Assembly (NCBI GenBank): GCA_937892835.1
Contig: CALBHM010000316.1
Coordinates: 1-6,942 of the forward strand
Source: an uncultured Ruminococcus sp.
Lineage (GTDB): Bacteria > Bacillota > Clostridia > Oscillospirales > Acutalibacteraceae
Length of the DNA: 6,942 nucleotides
Direction: 5' to 3'
Shown here: positions 1 to 5,411 of the stretch, piece by piece
Position numbering within the stretch: the stretch's first letter is position 1
Layout of the letters: each line of letters begins with the position of its first letter
Notes under the pieces: model-generated
What the model was told of the DNA's origin: nothing
Database searches by the model: none
Seen by the model: the letters and a program-made list of their open reading frames with translations, nothing else
Program-made: the position numbers and the translations under genes

Positions 1-50
1 CACAGACTCTGACTCTGTTTGTTGGGGTTCGAATCCCTATTCCGCTGCCA
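1..50 (+). tRNA. tRNA-Gln (anticodon CTG), 3' portion, cut by window edge
   Basis: The 3' half of a tRNA is visible. The anticodon stem ACAGA (2-6) pairs with TCTGT (14-18) around the 7-nt loop CTCTGAC, which puts anticodon CTG at 9-11, so it decodes CAG as glutamine. The T arm is TGGGG (23-27), loop TTCGAAT (28-34), CCCTA (35-39), with one G-T wobble. The 3' acceptor strand is TTCCGCT (40-46), with discriminator G47 and an encoded CCA at 48-50. The D arm and 5' acceptor strand lie outside the window. Confidence 0.93.
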
Positions 51-53
51 GTT

Positions 54-88
54 AAACAGACCATGATTTTTTCATGGTCTGTTTTTTT
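54..88 (+). terminator. Rho-independent terminator after tRNA-Gln
   Basis: A perfect 13-bp stem, AAACAGACCATGA (54-66) pairing with TCATGGTCTGTTT (72-84), has a 5-nt T loop and runs into a T tract ending at 88. It starts four bases after the encoded CCA, so it ends the tRNA transcript. Confidence 0.92.
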
Positions 89-133
89 GTCTGCATTATA
101 ATGTGAAACTTTTGCACAAATTAGGAAAAAGCA

Positions 134-163
134 CTGGATTTTTCGCATATAAGATGATATAAT
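134..163 (+). promoter_or_regulatory. Extended -10 sigma-A promoter for the structured leader and XRE gene
   Basis: TATAAT at 158-163 is preceded by TGA (155-157), giving a TGnTATAAT extended -10. The -35 is poor (TGGATT at 135-140, spacer 17), as is common where an extended -10 is present. The predicted transcription start, about 168-171, coincides with the first bases of the 12-bp helix that closes the leader RNA. This supports both calls. Confidence 0.65.
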
Positions 164-167
164 AATC

Positions 168-322
168 GTGCGACATAAAGTAAATATCACTCAGGTAAGC
201 GCAAGTCTGCAATTTGATAAAAATGCAGGCTCAAGTTTCTTGTGCTTATCGGGGAATTGTACTTTGTGTCGCAGCAAATGGGTCATGCATTTTTTGTGCG
301 TGGTCTCGGCTGCGCACTTTTT
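168..322 (+). ncRNA. Structured leader RNA, riboswitch- or attenuator-like, class unknown
   Basis: The RNA starting near 168 can fold into nested helices. P1 is 169-180 with 262-273 (12 bp, one G-T wobble). P2 is 194-205 with 239-250 (12 bp, two wobbles). P3 is 206-211 with 224-229 (6 bp, one wobble) with a 12-nt loop. The internal loop between P1 and P2 is 181-193 opposite 251-261. A terminator-like hairpin follows at 296-317. CGCAGC at 270-275, partly inside the 3' arm of P1, is complementary to GCTGCG at 309-314 in the terminator's 3' arm, so P1-plus-terminator and an antiterminator are mutually exclusive. That is the layout of a transcriptional riboswitch, or alternatively of a stand-alone small RNA. 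It fits no aptamer consensus I know. The wobble pairs favour RNA structure over a DNA palindrome. The fold was done by eye. Confidence 0.55.
296..322 (+). terminator. Candidate attenuator hairpin upstream of the XRE gene
   Basis: GTGCGTGGT (296-304) can pair with GCTGCGCAC (309-317) around the loop CTCG. Five base pairs at the base are strong and the upper part contains three G-T wobbles. TTTTT follows at 318-322, then ATTTAT. It is a moderately weak intrinsic terminator lying 18 bases before the XRE start codon, which suits conditional rather than constitutive termination. Confidence 0.5.
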
Positions 323-340
323 ATTTATGGGGGAATTCAA

Positions 341-535
341 ATGGACTTTTCCGAAACATTCAGAACTGCAAGACTTGCAAAGAAGCTTACTCAGCAACAG
401 CTCGCTGACGAATTAAATATGGATCGTTCCGCCATTGCACATTACGAAAACGGAACAGGTAAGCCGCATTTTAATAATATTCGAAAAATTTGCGAGCTGC
501 TCGACCTGACATATGATGATATCTTTAATGAATAA
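341..535 (+). CDS. Small XRE (Cro/CI-type) helix-turn-helix regulator
   Basis: This 64-aa protein is essentially a single HTH_3 domain (about residues 4-60). The recognition region is visible as LTQQQLADELNMDRSAIAHYE (split: LTQQQLADEL then NMDRSAIAHYE), followed by the typical ENGTGKP turn and a C-terminal helix with LLDLTYDDIF. Proteins this short bind DNA as dimers and usually act as repressors of their own or nearby promoters; the target here is unknown. The ATG at 341 is chosen because GGGGG (329-333) sits 7 bases upstream and the domain starts there; an in-frame longer start at 242 would translate the structured leader. The gene follows a long folded leader and converges on the ceramidase-like operon. 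No toxin partner or phage genes are visible, so I do not call it an antitoxin or phage repressor. Confidence 0.88.
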   Translation: MDFSETFRTARLAKKLTQQQLADELNMDRSAIAHYENGTGKPHFNNIRKICELLDLTYDDIFNE

Positions 536-536
536 A

Positions 537-583
537 AAAAGCCATAAATTACAGAAATTTCCGTAATTTGTGGCTTTTGTTTT
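537..583. terminator. Bidirectional terminator between convergent genes
   Basis: AAAAGCCATAAATTAC (537-552) pairs with GTAATTTGTGGCTTTT (563-578), with one wobble, and the stem continues inward past an A/C mismatch. Reading plus, it ends in TTTTGTTTTTT and terminates the XRE transcript. Reading minus, the A run at 534-540 becomes a T tract and terminates the ceramidase-like operon. The hairpin starts right after the XRE stop codon and its T tract reaches the stop codon of the opposing gene. Confidence 0.9.
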
Positions 584-2335
584 TTATTCTGCCAGTTCCG
601 TGTATGCCTTTGAAACGCTGCTTGCAACGTATTTTCCGAGCGAAACAAGCTCATGATAATGGTCGAAAGCAAGAGCCATGCAATAATCATTGTCGGGGAC
701 AATGTAGCCCACGGCGTCATTCATCAGACCGAAGCATATAAGCTCGTCGTTGTCAAAAATCTCCGTCGCTTTCGAACATTCGTAATCCTTGCCGGAGTAC
801 GAATCGGCAGCTGTCAGTGACGTGCCGCCGTAGATAATGTCGGGACAGATTTCGCCCGGAGCGGTGACGGCTTTGAGTGAGTCGCCGAATTCCATGTAGC
901 CGACCTCGGTGGAGATTTCATAGCCGTTTGCAGTTTTAATGACCTCGTAGTTCGCCATTTTCAGCTTGCCGGCCATGAGAATAAACGGATTTGTGACAGG
1001 CACACGAACCTCTTTCATTCTTATGTTGAAGAACGGCTTGACTTCGACGTCCTGAACGGGCGTCCAGTCCTCGCACCAAAGCGTGTATTCGCCGTCGTTC
1101 TTTTCCGCAATTTCGGTTTCACGCTTAATTTCTTCCTCATCATAGAGAAGTTTATTCTGTTTTATCTGCGATTCTGTCAGATTGAGCGAAAGAGCCATTT
1201 TAGCGATTTCGTGACCGTAGCGCATAGACTGTTCCCAACGTCGGTTAAAGTCCTGCGAATCGTTCGTCAAACCTCTTGCCATATAAATTCCGGCAATCGC
1301 CCCGTTAAAGAACATGCAGTTGAAACCTGCTTTTGAAATCAGTTCGTCCATGTAGTAGACATAGTCTCCGCTGACCTCACGACCGCTGCTCTGTCCGTCG
1401 CTTGTCGGCAATCCGGCAACGTCGGGATGAGCAGCAATGTTGACAATCTTGGTTGGCTTTGTACTTTTATCGAACGGAGTGAAGGTCATAACGGTCATGT
1501 CAGTCATCATTGCAGAGGCCGAAGAACGGTTCTTGTTTGTGAAATAACCCTCACCGATATCTTTTCTTGAAATTGTCAGCTTGCCCTCAGTCATGCTCCT
1601 GCACGCATCAAGCATTGCGTCGGAAACCTTGTCAAAAAGGAAATCCATATAGTGCTTGTCCGTACCCTGTTCGACCTCGCCGAGACCTGTTTTAAGCTTG
1701 AAAAGGTTCGGAATCAGCTTGCCGAAAAGGTTCGTCCAAATGCCCTCGGTGTCGATACCGCTGTGGCAATGGGTAGAAGCAACATTTATCGTAGTAAGGT
1801 TAAATTTGCCGTCCGATTTTTCAACAAGTCGACGTCGGATTTCTTTAATATCGCTGTTTGTCATGCCTATGCAGTCAATCGTTGCAAAAACAGAGACACC
1901 ACGTCCGCTGGAATCGTCAACGGCGATAACACGGGCTTTCATATCGTCGATTATGCCCTCAACCTTATTTGTGAACCAATTCTCCGCCATTATGTAGCCG
2001 CCGATATAATATTGATGCTCCTGCCAGTCGTTGGGGATAAGGCTTACGCTTTTATAGCCAAGCTTCCAGCAGGATTTTTCTGTCGGTGATGAAAGAAATG
2101 TATCGTTTCCCTTATAAAAATCATGACCTTTGTAATCTTCCTCGGCAATAAAATTTTTGCCGTCCGGGAGAGTCGAGTTTATCGCTCCGAGAGCGGAGGA
2201 TATAACCGTTCCGAGCACTCCGGTGCCGATTCTTTGCCAAATGCTTTGAGCTGCAAAAACGGAAGTGAAATTAGCACTGAGAATCATGACGCAGGAAAGC
2301 AAAATCGCAATTCCTCTTTGCAAAGTTTTTTTCAT
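584..2335 (-). CDS. Secreted neutral/alkaline ceramidase-like hydrolase
   Basis: This 583-aa protein has a lipoprotein-free signal peptide: K2-K3, a hydrophobic core at about 9-22, and a likely signal peptidase I cut after SVFA (residue 28). The mature part resembles the neutral/alkaline non-lysosomal ceramidase family, zinc amidases that split N-acyl-sphingosine into sphingoid base and fatty acid. The matching motifs are STHCHSG (187-193; H189/H191 candidate zinc ligands), AAHP (301-304, H303 second histidine), VSGDY (321-325, candidate nucleophile serine region), PGE (493-495, E495 zinc-ligand position) and NDAVGYIVP with following Tyr (539-551). The order and spacing fit the family, but overall similarity is diverged, so the true substrate could be another N-acyl compound or ester. 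GGAGGG lies just upstream of the ATG. It is the last gene of the operon, 20 bp after the small zinc-ribbon gene. Residues 32-55 after the signal peptide are hydrophobic/amphipathic and might contact membranes. Confidence 0.72.
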   Translation of the reverse strand: MKKTLQRGIAILLSCVMILSANFTSVFAAQSIWQRIGTGVLGTVISSALGAINSTLPDGKNFIAEEDYKGHDFYKGNDTFLSSPTEKSCWKLGYKSVSLIPNDWQEHQYYIGGYIMAENWFTNKVEGIIDDMKARVIAVDDSSGRGVSVFATIDCIGMTNSDIKEIRRRLVEKSDGKFNLTTINVASTHCHSGIDTEGIWTNLFGKLIPNLFKLKTGLGEVEQGTDKHYMDFLFDKVSDAMLDACRSMTEGKLTISRKDIGEGYFTNKNRSSASAMMTDMTVMTFTPFDKSTKPTKIVNIAAHPDVAGLPTSDGQSSGREVSGDYVYYMDELISKAGFNCMFFNGAIAGIYMARGLTNDSQDFNRRWEQSMRYGHEIAKMALSLNLTESQIKQNKLLYDEEEIKRETEIAEKNDGEYTLWCEDWTPVQDVEVKPFFNIRMKEVRVPVTNPFILMAGKLKMANYEVIKTANGYEISTEVGYMEFGDSLKAVTAPGEICPDIIYGGTSLTAADSYSGKDYECSKATEIFDNDELICFGLMNDAVGYIVPDNDYCMALAFDHYHELVSLGKYVASSVSKAYTELAE

Positions 2336-2355
2336 AGAATTCCCTCCGAAAAGGC

Positions 2356-2547
2356 TTATTTAAAAAGAGTACAGCCGGCCGCCTTGAATTGCTTGATTTT
2401 TTCTTCAAGCAATTCCTTGGTGCAGTCAAATTTTTCGGCAATGCAGTCTATGCACAAAAATTCCGTTGAACCACGGTTAATTAACTTTTTTGTGAGACCG
2501 ATATCGTTGCCGCTAAGCTCTTTGCCGCATTTTTTGCAGGTGCTCAT
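2356..2547 (-). CDS. Small double-CxxC zinc-ribbon-like protein
   Basis: This 63-aa cytoplasmic protein has C4-x2-C7 near the N-terminus and C32-x2-C35 in the middle, the spacing of a four-cysteine zinc ribbon, with further cysteines at 42 and 59. The second half (residues 36-56) is a charged helix, ELLEEKIKQFKAAG. I recognise the type as a small conserved clostridial protein but know no function for it. Its ATG overlaps the stop codon of the GH27 gene in the sequence TAATG. The only upstream purine run (AAAGG) is about 13 bases away, so translation is probably coupled to the upstream gene. The ceramidase-like gene starts 20 bp downstream. It could be a regulator, chaperone or metal-handling factor; none of these is shown. 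Confidence 0.8.
   Translation of the reverse strand: MSTCKKCGKELSGNDIGLTKKLINRGSTEFLCIDCIAEKFDCTKELLEEKIKQFKAAGCTLFK
2386..2415. repeat. Perfect 11-bp inverted repeat inside the zinc-ribbon gene
   Basis: GAATTGCTTGA (2386-2396) and TCAAGCAATTC (2405-2415) are perfect reverse complements separated by 8 bases. In the operon mRNA (minus) this forms a hairpin in the last third of the zinc-ribbon coding region, about 50-80 bases before the ceramidase-like start. No T tract follows in the minus direction, so it is not a standard terminator. Confidence 0.75.
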
Positions 2548-3722
2548 TATCTGTCAACTACCTTTGCACGGTAAACGACGCAGCCGTGAGCCGGAAGATT
2601 TGCGCCGACGGTATCGTTAATGGGTTTTGAAACTTCACCCGTCCAAACGTCGGTCAACTCAAGTGATTTGCCTGTGCAGAAGCCGAGACCGACTGCGTCA
2701 AGAGTGAAGCACTCGTAATGCTCATTATCCGTAAAGTTGAAGAATCCGATTGCAATGTCACCGTTTTCAAGGTGTCTGACAATAACGGGCATATGGTCCG
2801 GATACCAGCTGTAAAGAGGTTCGTCGCCCTTTCTTTCATTGTTTATGATTCTGTTTCCGTCGACGAAATACGGCTGTCTGTATGCCGCATCCTGGTCGAT
2901 TCGGATAAGCTCCTTGTTTTTGAGAATAGCCATGGCGTCATCATCGGCTTCTCTGAGGTCGCAGCCGATAATAAGCGGCGAGCCCATCATTGCCCAGAAA
3001 GCAAAATGAGTTTTGTATTCCTCGGTCGTGCAGCCCTTAAGACCGACGTGACCCTTGCCCTTCATGCCGACAACGAGCATGTCCATATCGTTGAAGCAGC
3101 CGCAGCCGTTATATTCCGCAACCTTGTACTGCGAAAGTGCAAGCTCCTTTATAGACTCCCATGTGTCAAAGATATCACCTGTCGAGCGCCATGTATGTGC
3201 GCCGGTCTCTTTGATCCATGTCTTTGTGTTTTCACTTCCCCATGAACAAGCGGCGAAAAGAATGTCTCTGCCGCAGTTGGCAAGGGCGAGACCCATTCTC
3301 TTGTAAAGCATGTGGCCATAGGTTGTGAACGGATGATAGCAATAGTCATATTTGAGATAGTCAACGCCCCACTCGGCAAAGCATTTCGCATCAATGAATT
3401 CGTGGTCAAGGCTTCCGGGGTAAGCGGCGCAGGTCATTGTACCGGCGCAGGAATACATGCCGAACTTCAAGCCCTTTGAATGAATGTAGTCGGAAACATA
3501 TTTCATGCCGTGCGGAAATTTTTCGGGATCGGGAACGATTTCGTTTTTCTCGTTTCGCTCCTTTAAGCTCCAGCAATCGTCAATAATAACGTACTCATAG
3601 CCGCAGTCTTTGAGTCCGCTTTCGACAATGAAATCGGCGGTTTCCATAACGACCTTTTCGTTTATATTCTCGGCAAATGTGTTCCATGAGTTCCAGCCCA
3701 TGGGGGGTCTGTTGATTATCAT
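2547..3722 (-). CDS. GH27 alpha-galactosidase / alpha-N-acetylgalactosaminidase-like glycosidase
   Basis: This 391-aa protein contains a full GH27 (alpha/beta)8 barrel and a C-terminal beta-sandwich (about 290-391) and belongs to the family that removes terminal alpha-linked Gal or GalNAc. Family marks are PPMGWNSWNTF (6-16), VIIDDCW (45-51, D48/D49 sugar binding), KYDYC (124-128, D126 nucleophile), WRSTGDI (178-184, D183 acid/base), FAFWAMMGSPLIIGCDLR (240-257) and a closing LTDVWTG...PAHGCVVYRA. The loop that reads C-E-W in most alpha-galactosidases is C159-S160-W161 here, as in alpha-N-acetylgalactosaminidases. There is no signal peptide, so it probably acts on imported sugars. The start is the ATG at 3722 with AAGGAG 9 bases upstream (3732-3737); the longer in-frame start at 3803 would translate the promoter. 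It is the first gene of a three-gene operon and its TAA overlaps the next ATG. Confidence 0.88.
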   Translation of the reverse strand: MIINRPPMGWNSWNTFAENINEKVVMETADFIVESGLKDCGYEYVIIDDCWSLKERNEKNEIVPDPEKFPHGMKYVSDYIHSKGLKFGMYSCAGTMTCAAYPGSLDHEFIDAKCFAEWGVDYLKYDYCYHPFTTYGHMLYKRMGLALANCGRDILFAACSWGSENTKTWIKETGAHTWRSTGDIFDTWESIKELALSQYKVAEYNGCGCFNDMDMLVVGMKGKGHVGLKGCTTEEYKTHFAFWAMMGSPLIIGCDLREADDDAMAILKNKELIRIDQDAAYRQPYFVDGNRIINNERKGDEPLYSWYPDHMPVIVRHLENGDIAIGFFNFTDNEHYECFTLDAVGLGFCTGKSLELTDVWTGEVSKPINDTVGANLPAHGCVVYRAKVVDR

Positions 3723-3753
3723 AATTTTAAACTCCTTTTTGTTTGGTAAAAAA

Positions 3754-3782
3754 ATTATATCAATTATAAAAGTTGATGTCAA
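3754..3782 (-). promoter_or_regulatory. Perfect-consensus sigma-A promoter of the GH27 operon
   Basis: On the minus strand TTGACA (3777-3782) and TATAAT (3754-3759) are separated by exactly 17 bases, so both hexamers match consensus. The start should be near 3747, giving a 25-base leader with the AAGGAG site. The heptamer AATTATA occurs twice on the plus strand (3753-3759 and 3762-3768), and TTATA/TATAA (3755-3759, 3765-3769) form a short inverted repeat over the -10, a possible but weak operator. Confidence 0.9.
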
Positions 3783-3818
3783 TAAAAAACCTAAAGTAAC
3801 CATGGTTTTGAACGGATA

Positions 3819-3846
3819 TAAAAAACTCCCCGAAAACTCGGGGAGT
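3819..3846 (-). terminator. Rho-independent terminator of the phosphoesterase gene
   Basis: ACTCCCCGA (3825-3833) and TCGGGGAGT (3838-3846) form a perfect 9-bp GC-rich stem with a 4-base loop. In the minus direction it is followed by TTTTTT (3820-3825 complement). It begins 13 bases after the stop codon and isolates this gene from the GH27 operon promoter just beyond. Confidence 0.93.
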
Positions 3847-3859
3847 AAAAGTGTTTAAC

Positions 3860-5044
3860 TTATTTCTGCTTGTTGGCAACAATGTCCTTGATGAACTGCG
3901 GGCAAACGATATCAATAAGTCTGCCGATCCATGTTGCAATAACAGGTGAGAAGAGGTCCATGATGTAGAAGTTCATCGGCTTAGATGCAACATCATTATA
4001 TGTTACAAGATAAGTGTTGTAGTTTCTGACATCGTTCTCATCGATTTCAAAAATTCTTGCCGAACGGTCGCCGCCTCTGCCGTATGTGCTGAAGCCTGAA
4101 CCGCCGTTGTAGCCGAGAGTGATGCCCTCGTCTGTAACGCCCATGAAGTTGTTAACGTGGTCGTGTGCGAAGAAAGCACCGATGATTTCCTTATGCTCAA
4201 GCCATGCTTCGTACTCGCCTGTATTGCCGTTAACGGATTCTGAGCAAGGAACCTCGCCGAGAACGCCGCTTGTAGCCTTATCGTTGAGCTTGTACCACTG
4301 GCCGTCATCAAGGCCGAAGATGCAATCTGTGTGGTCTACATTGAACGGAACCTTATCAACGAACTGATAGATTTCCTTAACGGGAACGTGCTGGAAAACA
4401 AGAGAGGGAACATAGCTGCCTGTAGCTGCCTTAAGTCCGTCACGGGTATCCTTATACCACTGAACCTGCTCCGGCTTGAGTCCCTGATAGCCTGTAAGGA
4501 GGCCCTCGCCCTTAGCCTTGTTGTTTGAGTCCATAACATAGATGTTAAGAGGAACTTTCTTGCCGTCGGATGACTTAACGGGGATATAATATGTACCAAC
4601 GTCGCAGCCGTTGTTAACGATAGCACAGTTGGAGTATGACTTGTAAACCTCCATCTGCTCCTCAAGCGGGAAAATATCTTCCCAGTCATGGTCGTGGTTA
4701 CCGAAAGTAGCTACGAAAGGAACGCCGAGAGCATTGATGCCGTCAAGAGCCTGAGTAAGGCACTTCTTGAGCTGAGCCTTGTTTGCGCCCGGGAAGAAGT
4801 CTGTGAGAAGGTCGCCGGCCATGACGATAAGGTCAGGCTTTTCCTGCTCTGCAATCTTCTTGAGATAGCTTGCCTGGAGAACGTCCTTAAGGATAACGTC
4901 CTGTGTGTCGTTGATCATCATGATCTTGAATTTTCCGTCTGAGTTGAACTTGAATGCCGTGTCGGTGCTGGTTGCAGCAAAGCTGGGAACAGCAAGGAGG
5001 ACAATCATAACAACAGAGAGAAGGATGCTAATGACTTTTTTCAT
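3860..5044 (-). CDS. Secreted calcineurin-like metallophosphoesterase
   Basis: This 394-aa exported protein has a signal peptide (MKK, hydrophobic 5-19, likely cut after PSFA at residue 23). The metallophosphoesterase blocks appear in order: INDTQD (44-49; D46-x-Q48 where most members have D-x-H), MAGD (75-78), FGNHDHD (114-120), FQHVP (217-221, H219) and FFAHDHVN (291-298, H294/H296). These residues bind a dinuclear metal centre that hydrolyses phosphomonoesters or diesters; the substrate cannot be read from the sequence. The family includes purple-acid-phosphatase-like, cyclic-nucleotide and sphingomyelinase-type enzymes. The C-terminal 35 residues (about 360-391) are hydrophobic/amphipathic (DLFSPVIATWIGRLIDIV), suggesting membrane contact. 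GGAGG lies about 8 bases before the ATG. It is transcribed alone, from its own promoter to its own terminator. Confidence 0.88.
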   Translation of the reverse strand: MKKVISILLSVVMIVLLAVPSFAATSTDTAFKFNSDGKFKIMMINDTQDVILKDVLQASYLKKIAEQEKPDLIVMAGDLLTDFFPGANKAQLKKCLTQALDGINALGVPFVATFGNHDHDWEDIFPLEEQMEVYKSYSNCAIVNNGCDVGTYYIPVKSSDGKKVPLNIYVMDSNNKAKGEGLLTGYQGLKPEQVQWYKDTRDGLKAATGSYVPSLVFQHVPVKEIYQFVDKVPFNVDHTDCIFGLDDGQWYKLNDKATSGVLGEVPCSESVNGNTGEYEAWLEHKEIIGAFFAHDHVNNFMGVTDEGITLGYNGGSGFSTYGRGGDRSARIFEIDENDVRNYNTYLVTYNDVASKPMNFYIMDLFSPVIATWIGRLIDIVCPQFIKDIVANKQK

Positions 5045-5077
5045 TGTTTTAACCTCCGAAAAAATTTTTGTGCCTTA

Positions 5078-5106
5078 ATTATACATCAACAGAAATATAA
5101 AGTCAA
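5078..5106 (-). promoter_or_regulatory. Sigma-A promoter of the phosphoesterase gene
   Basis: On the minus strand TTGACT (5101-5106) and TATAAT (5078-5083) are separated by exactly 17 bases. Transcription should start near 5071, leaving a leader of about 27 bases that contains the GGAGG site. Confidence 0.88.
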
Positions 5107-5112
5107 CAGAAA
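5086..5112. repeat. Direct repeat TTTCTGTTGA across the phosphoesterase promoter
   Basis: The decamer TCAACAGAAA (plus strand) occurs at 5086-5095 and 5103-5112, 17 bases apart. Read in the direction of transcription, one copy of TTTCTGTTGA overlaps the -35 and the other lies just upstream of the -10. The placement would suit a regulator that blocks RNA polymerase, but chance in AT-rich DNA is possible. Confidence 0.6.
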
Positions 5113-5348
5113 GGTTTAGATACTCCGGGGAAAATATGACAAATCACACAAAAAGGAAAGGATACGTTTTAACACATCTGATAAAGGATTATAGCTTTAT
5201 TTTTATAAGCTTAGGGATTTATTAACAACAATATGGAAAAATAATTTTTGAAAGGAAATGTTGATGCCATGAATGACGGACAGAAAGCGATATGATTGTT
5301 AATTTATAGACAATGTGTCGAATAAGTTAGTTTTATTGCTAATCTCGG
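5113..5348. other. AT-rich intergenic stretch, no gene seen
   Basis: Between the divergent promoters I find no open reading frame with a credible domain and no tRNA or convincing terminator. It contains only weak inverted repeats, for example AGCTT (5193-5197) with AAGCT (5207-5211), and GTTAG (5326-5330) with CTAAT (5339-5343). It may hold regulatory sites for the radical SAM gene. Confidence 0.6.
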
Positions 5349-5377
5349 TTGACTTTATACAGAAAATGTGAGAAAAT
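5349..5377 (+). promoter_or_regulatory. Probable promoter of the radical SAM gene
   Basis: TTGACT (5349-5354) is followed after 17 bases by GAAAAT (5372-5377), which matches TATAAT at four positions and is preceded by TGA, giving an extended -10. The start would be near 5384, about 28 bases before the ATG. The 11-mer TTGACTTTATA at 5349-5359 is identical to the -35 region of the divergent phosphoesterase promoter. Confidence 0.5.
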
Positions 5378-5411
5378 ATATACCAGTTTTTTAGTTGTGA
5401 GGTACTGCGAA

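Noticed and set aside
97..102. TATAAT downstream of the tRNA terminator
   Set aside because: There is no -35 at suitable distance and no TG extension; the element at 158-163 is the better promoter.
168..322. 6S RNA as identity of the leader
   Set aside because: The rod-like fold with an internal bubble is reminiscent, but it is short, asymmetric and directly precedes a gene with an antiterminator option. I see no diagnostic 6S sequence.
242..340. Upstream in-frame start giving a 97-aa XRE protein
   Set aside because: It would translate the structured leader and terminator-like hairpin. The HTH domain begins at the ATG at 341, which has a ribosome site.
168..416. Overlapping 60-80-aa frames on both strands across the leader
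   Set aside because: They have no ribosome sites, domains or codon pattern, and they fall on inverted repeats that read open on both strands.
3723..3803. Longer GH27 start adding 27 hydrophobic residues that mimic a signal peptide
   Set aside because: That stretch is the translated consensus promoter (3754-3782) and leader; AAGGAG at 3732-3737 points to the ATG at 3722.
5258..5295. Two mini-frames (MLMP and MNDGQKAI) overlapping by ATGA after an AAAGG
   Set aside because: They are too short to support as genes, the spacing to the purine run is poor, and no hairpin pair indicates a leader peptide.
5349..5411. TTG start extending the radical SAM protein by 21 residues
   Set aside because: The TTG is the first part of a TTGACT -35 box, there is no ribosome site before it, and the ATG at 5412 has GAGG at good spacing.
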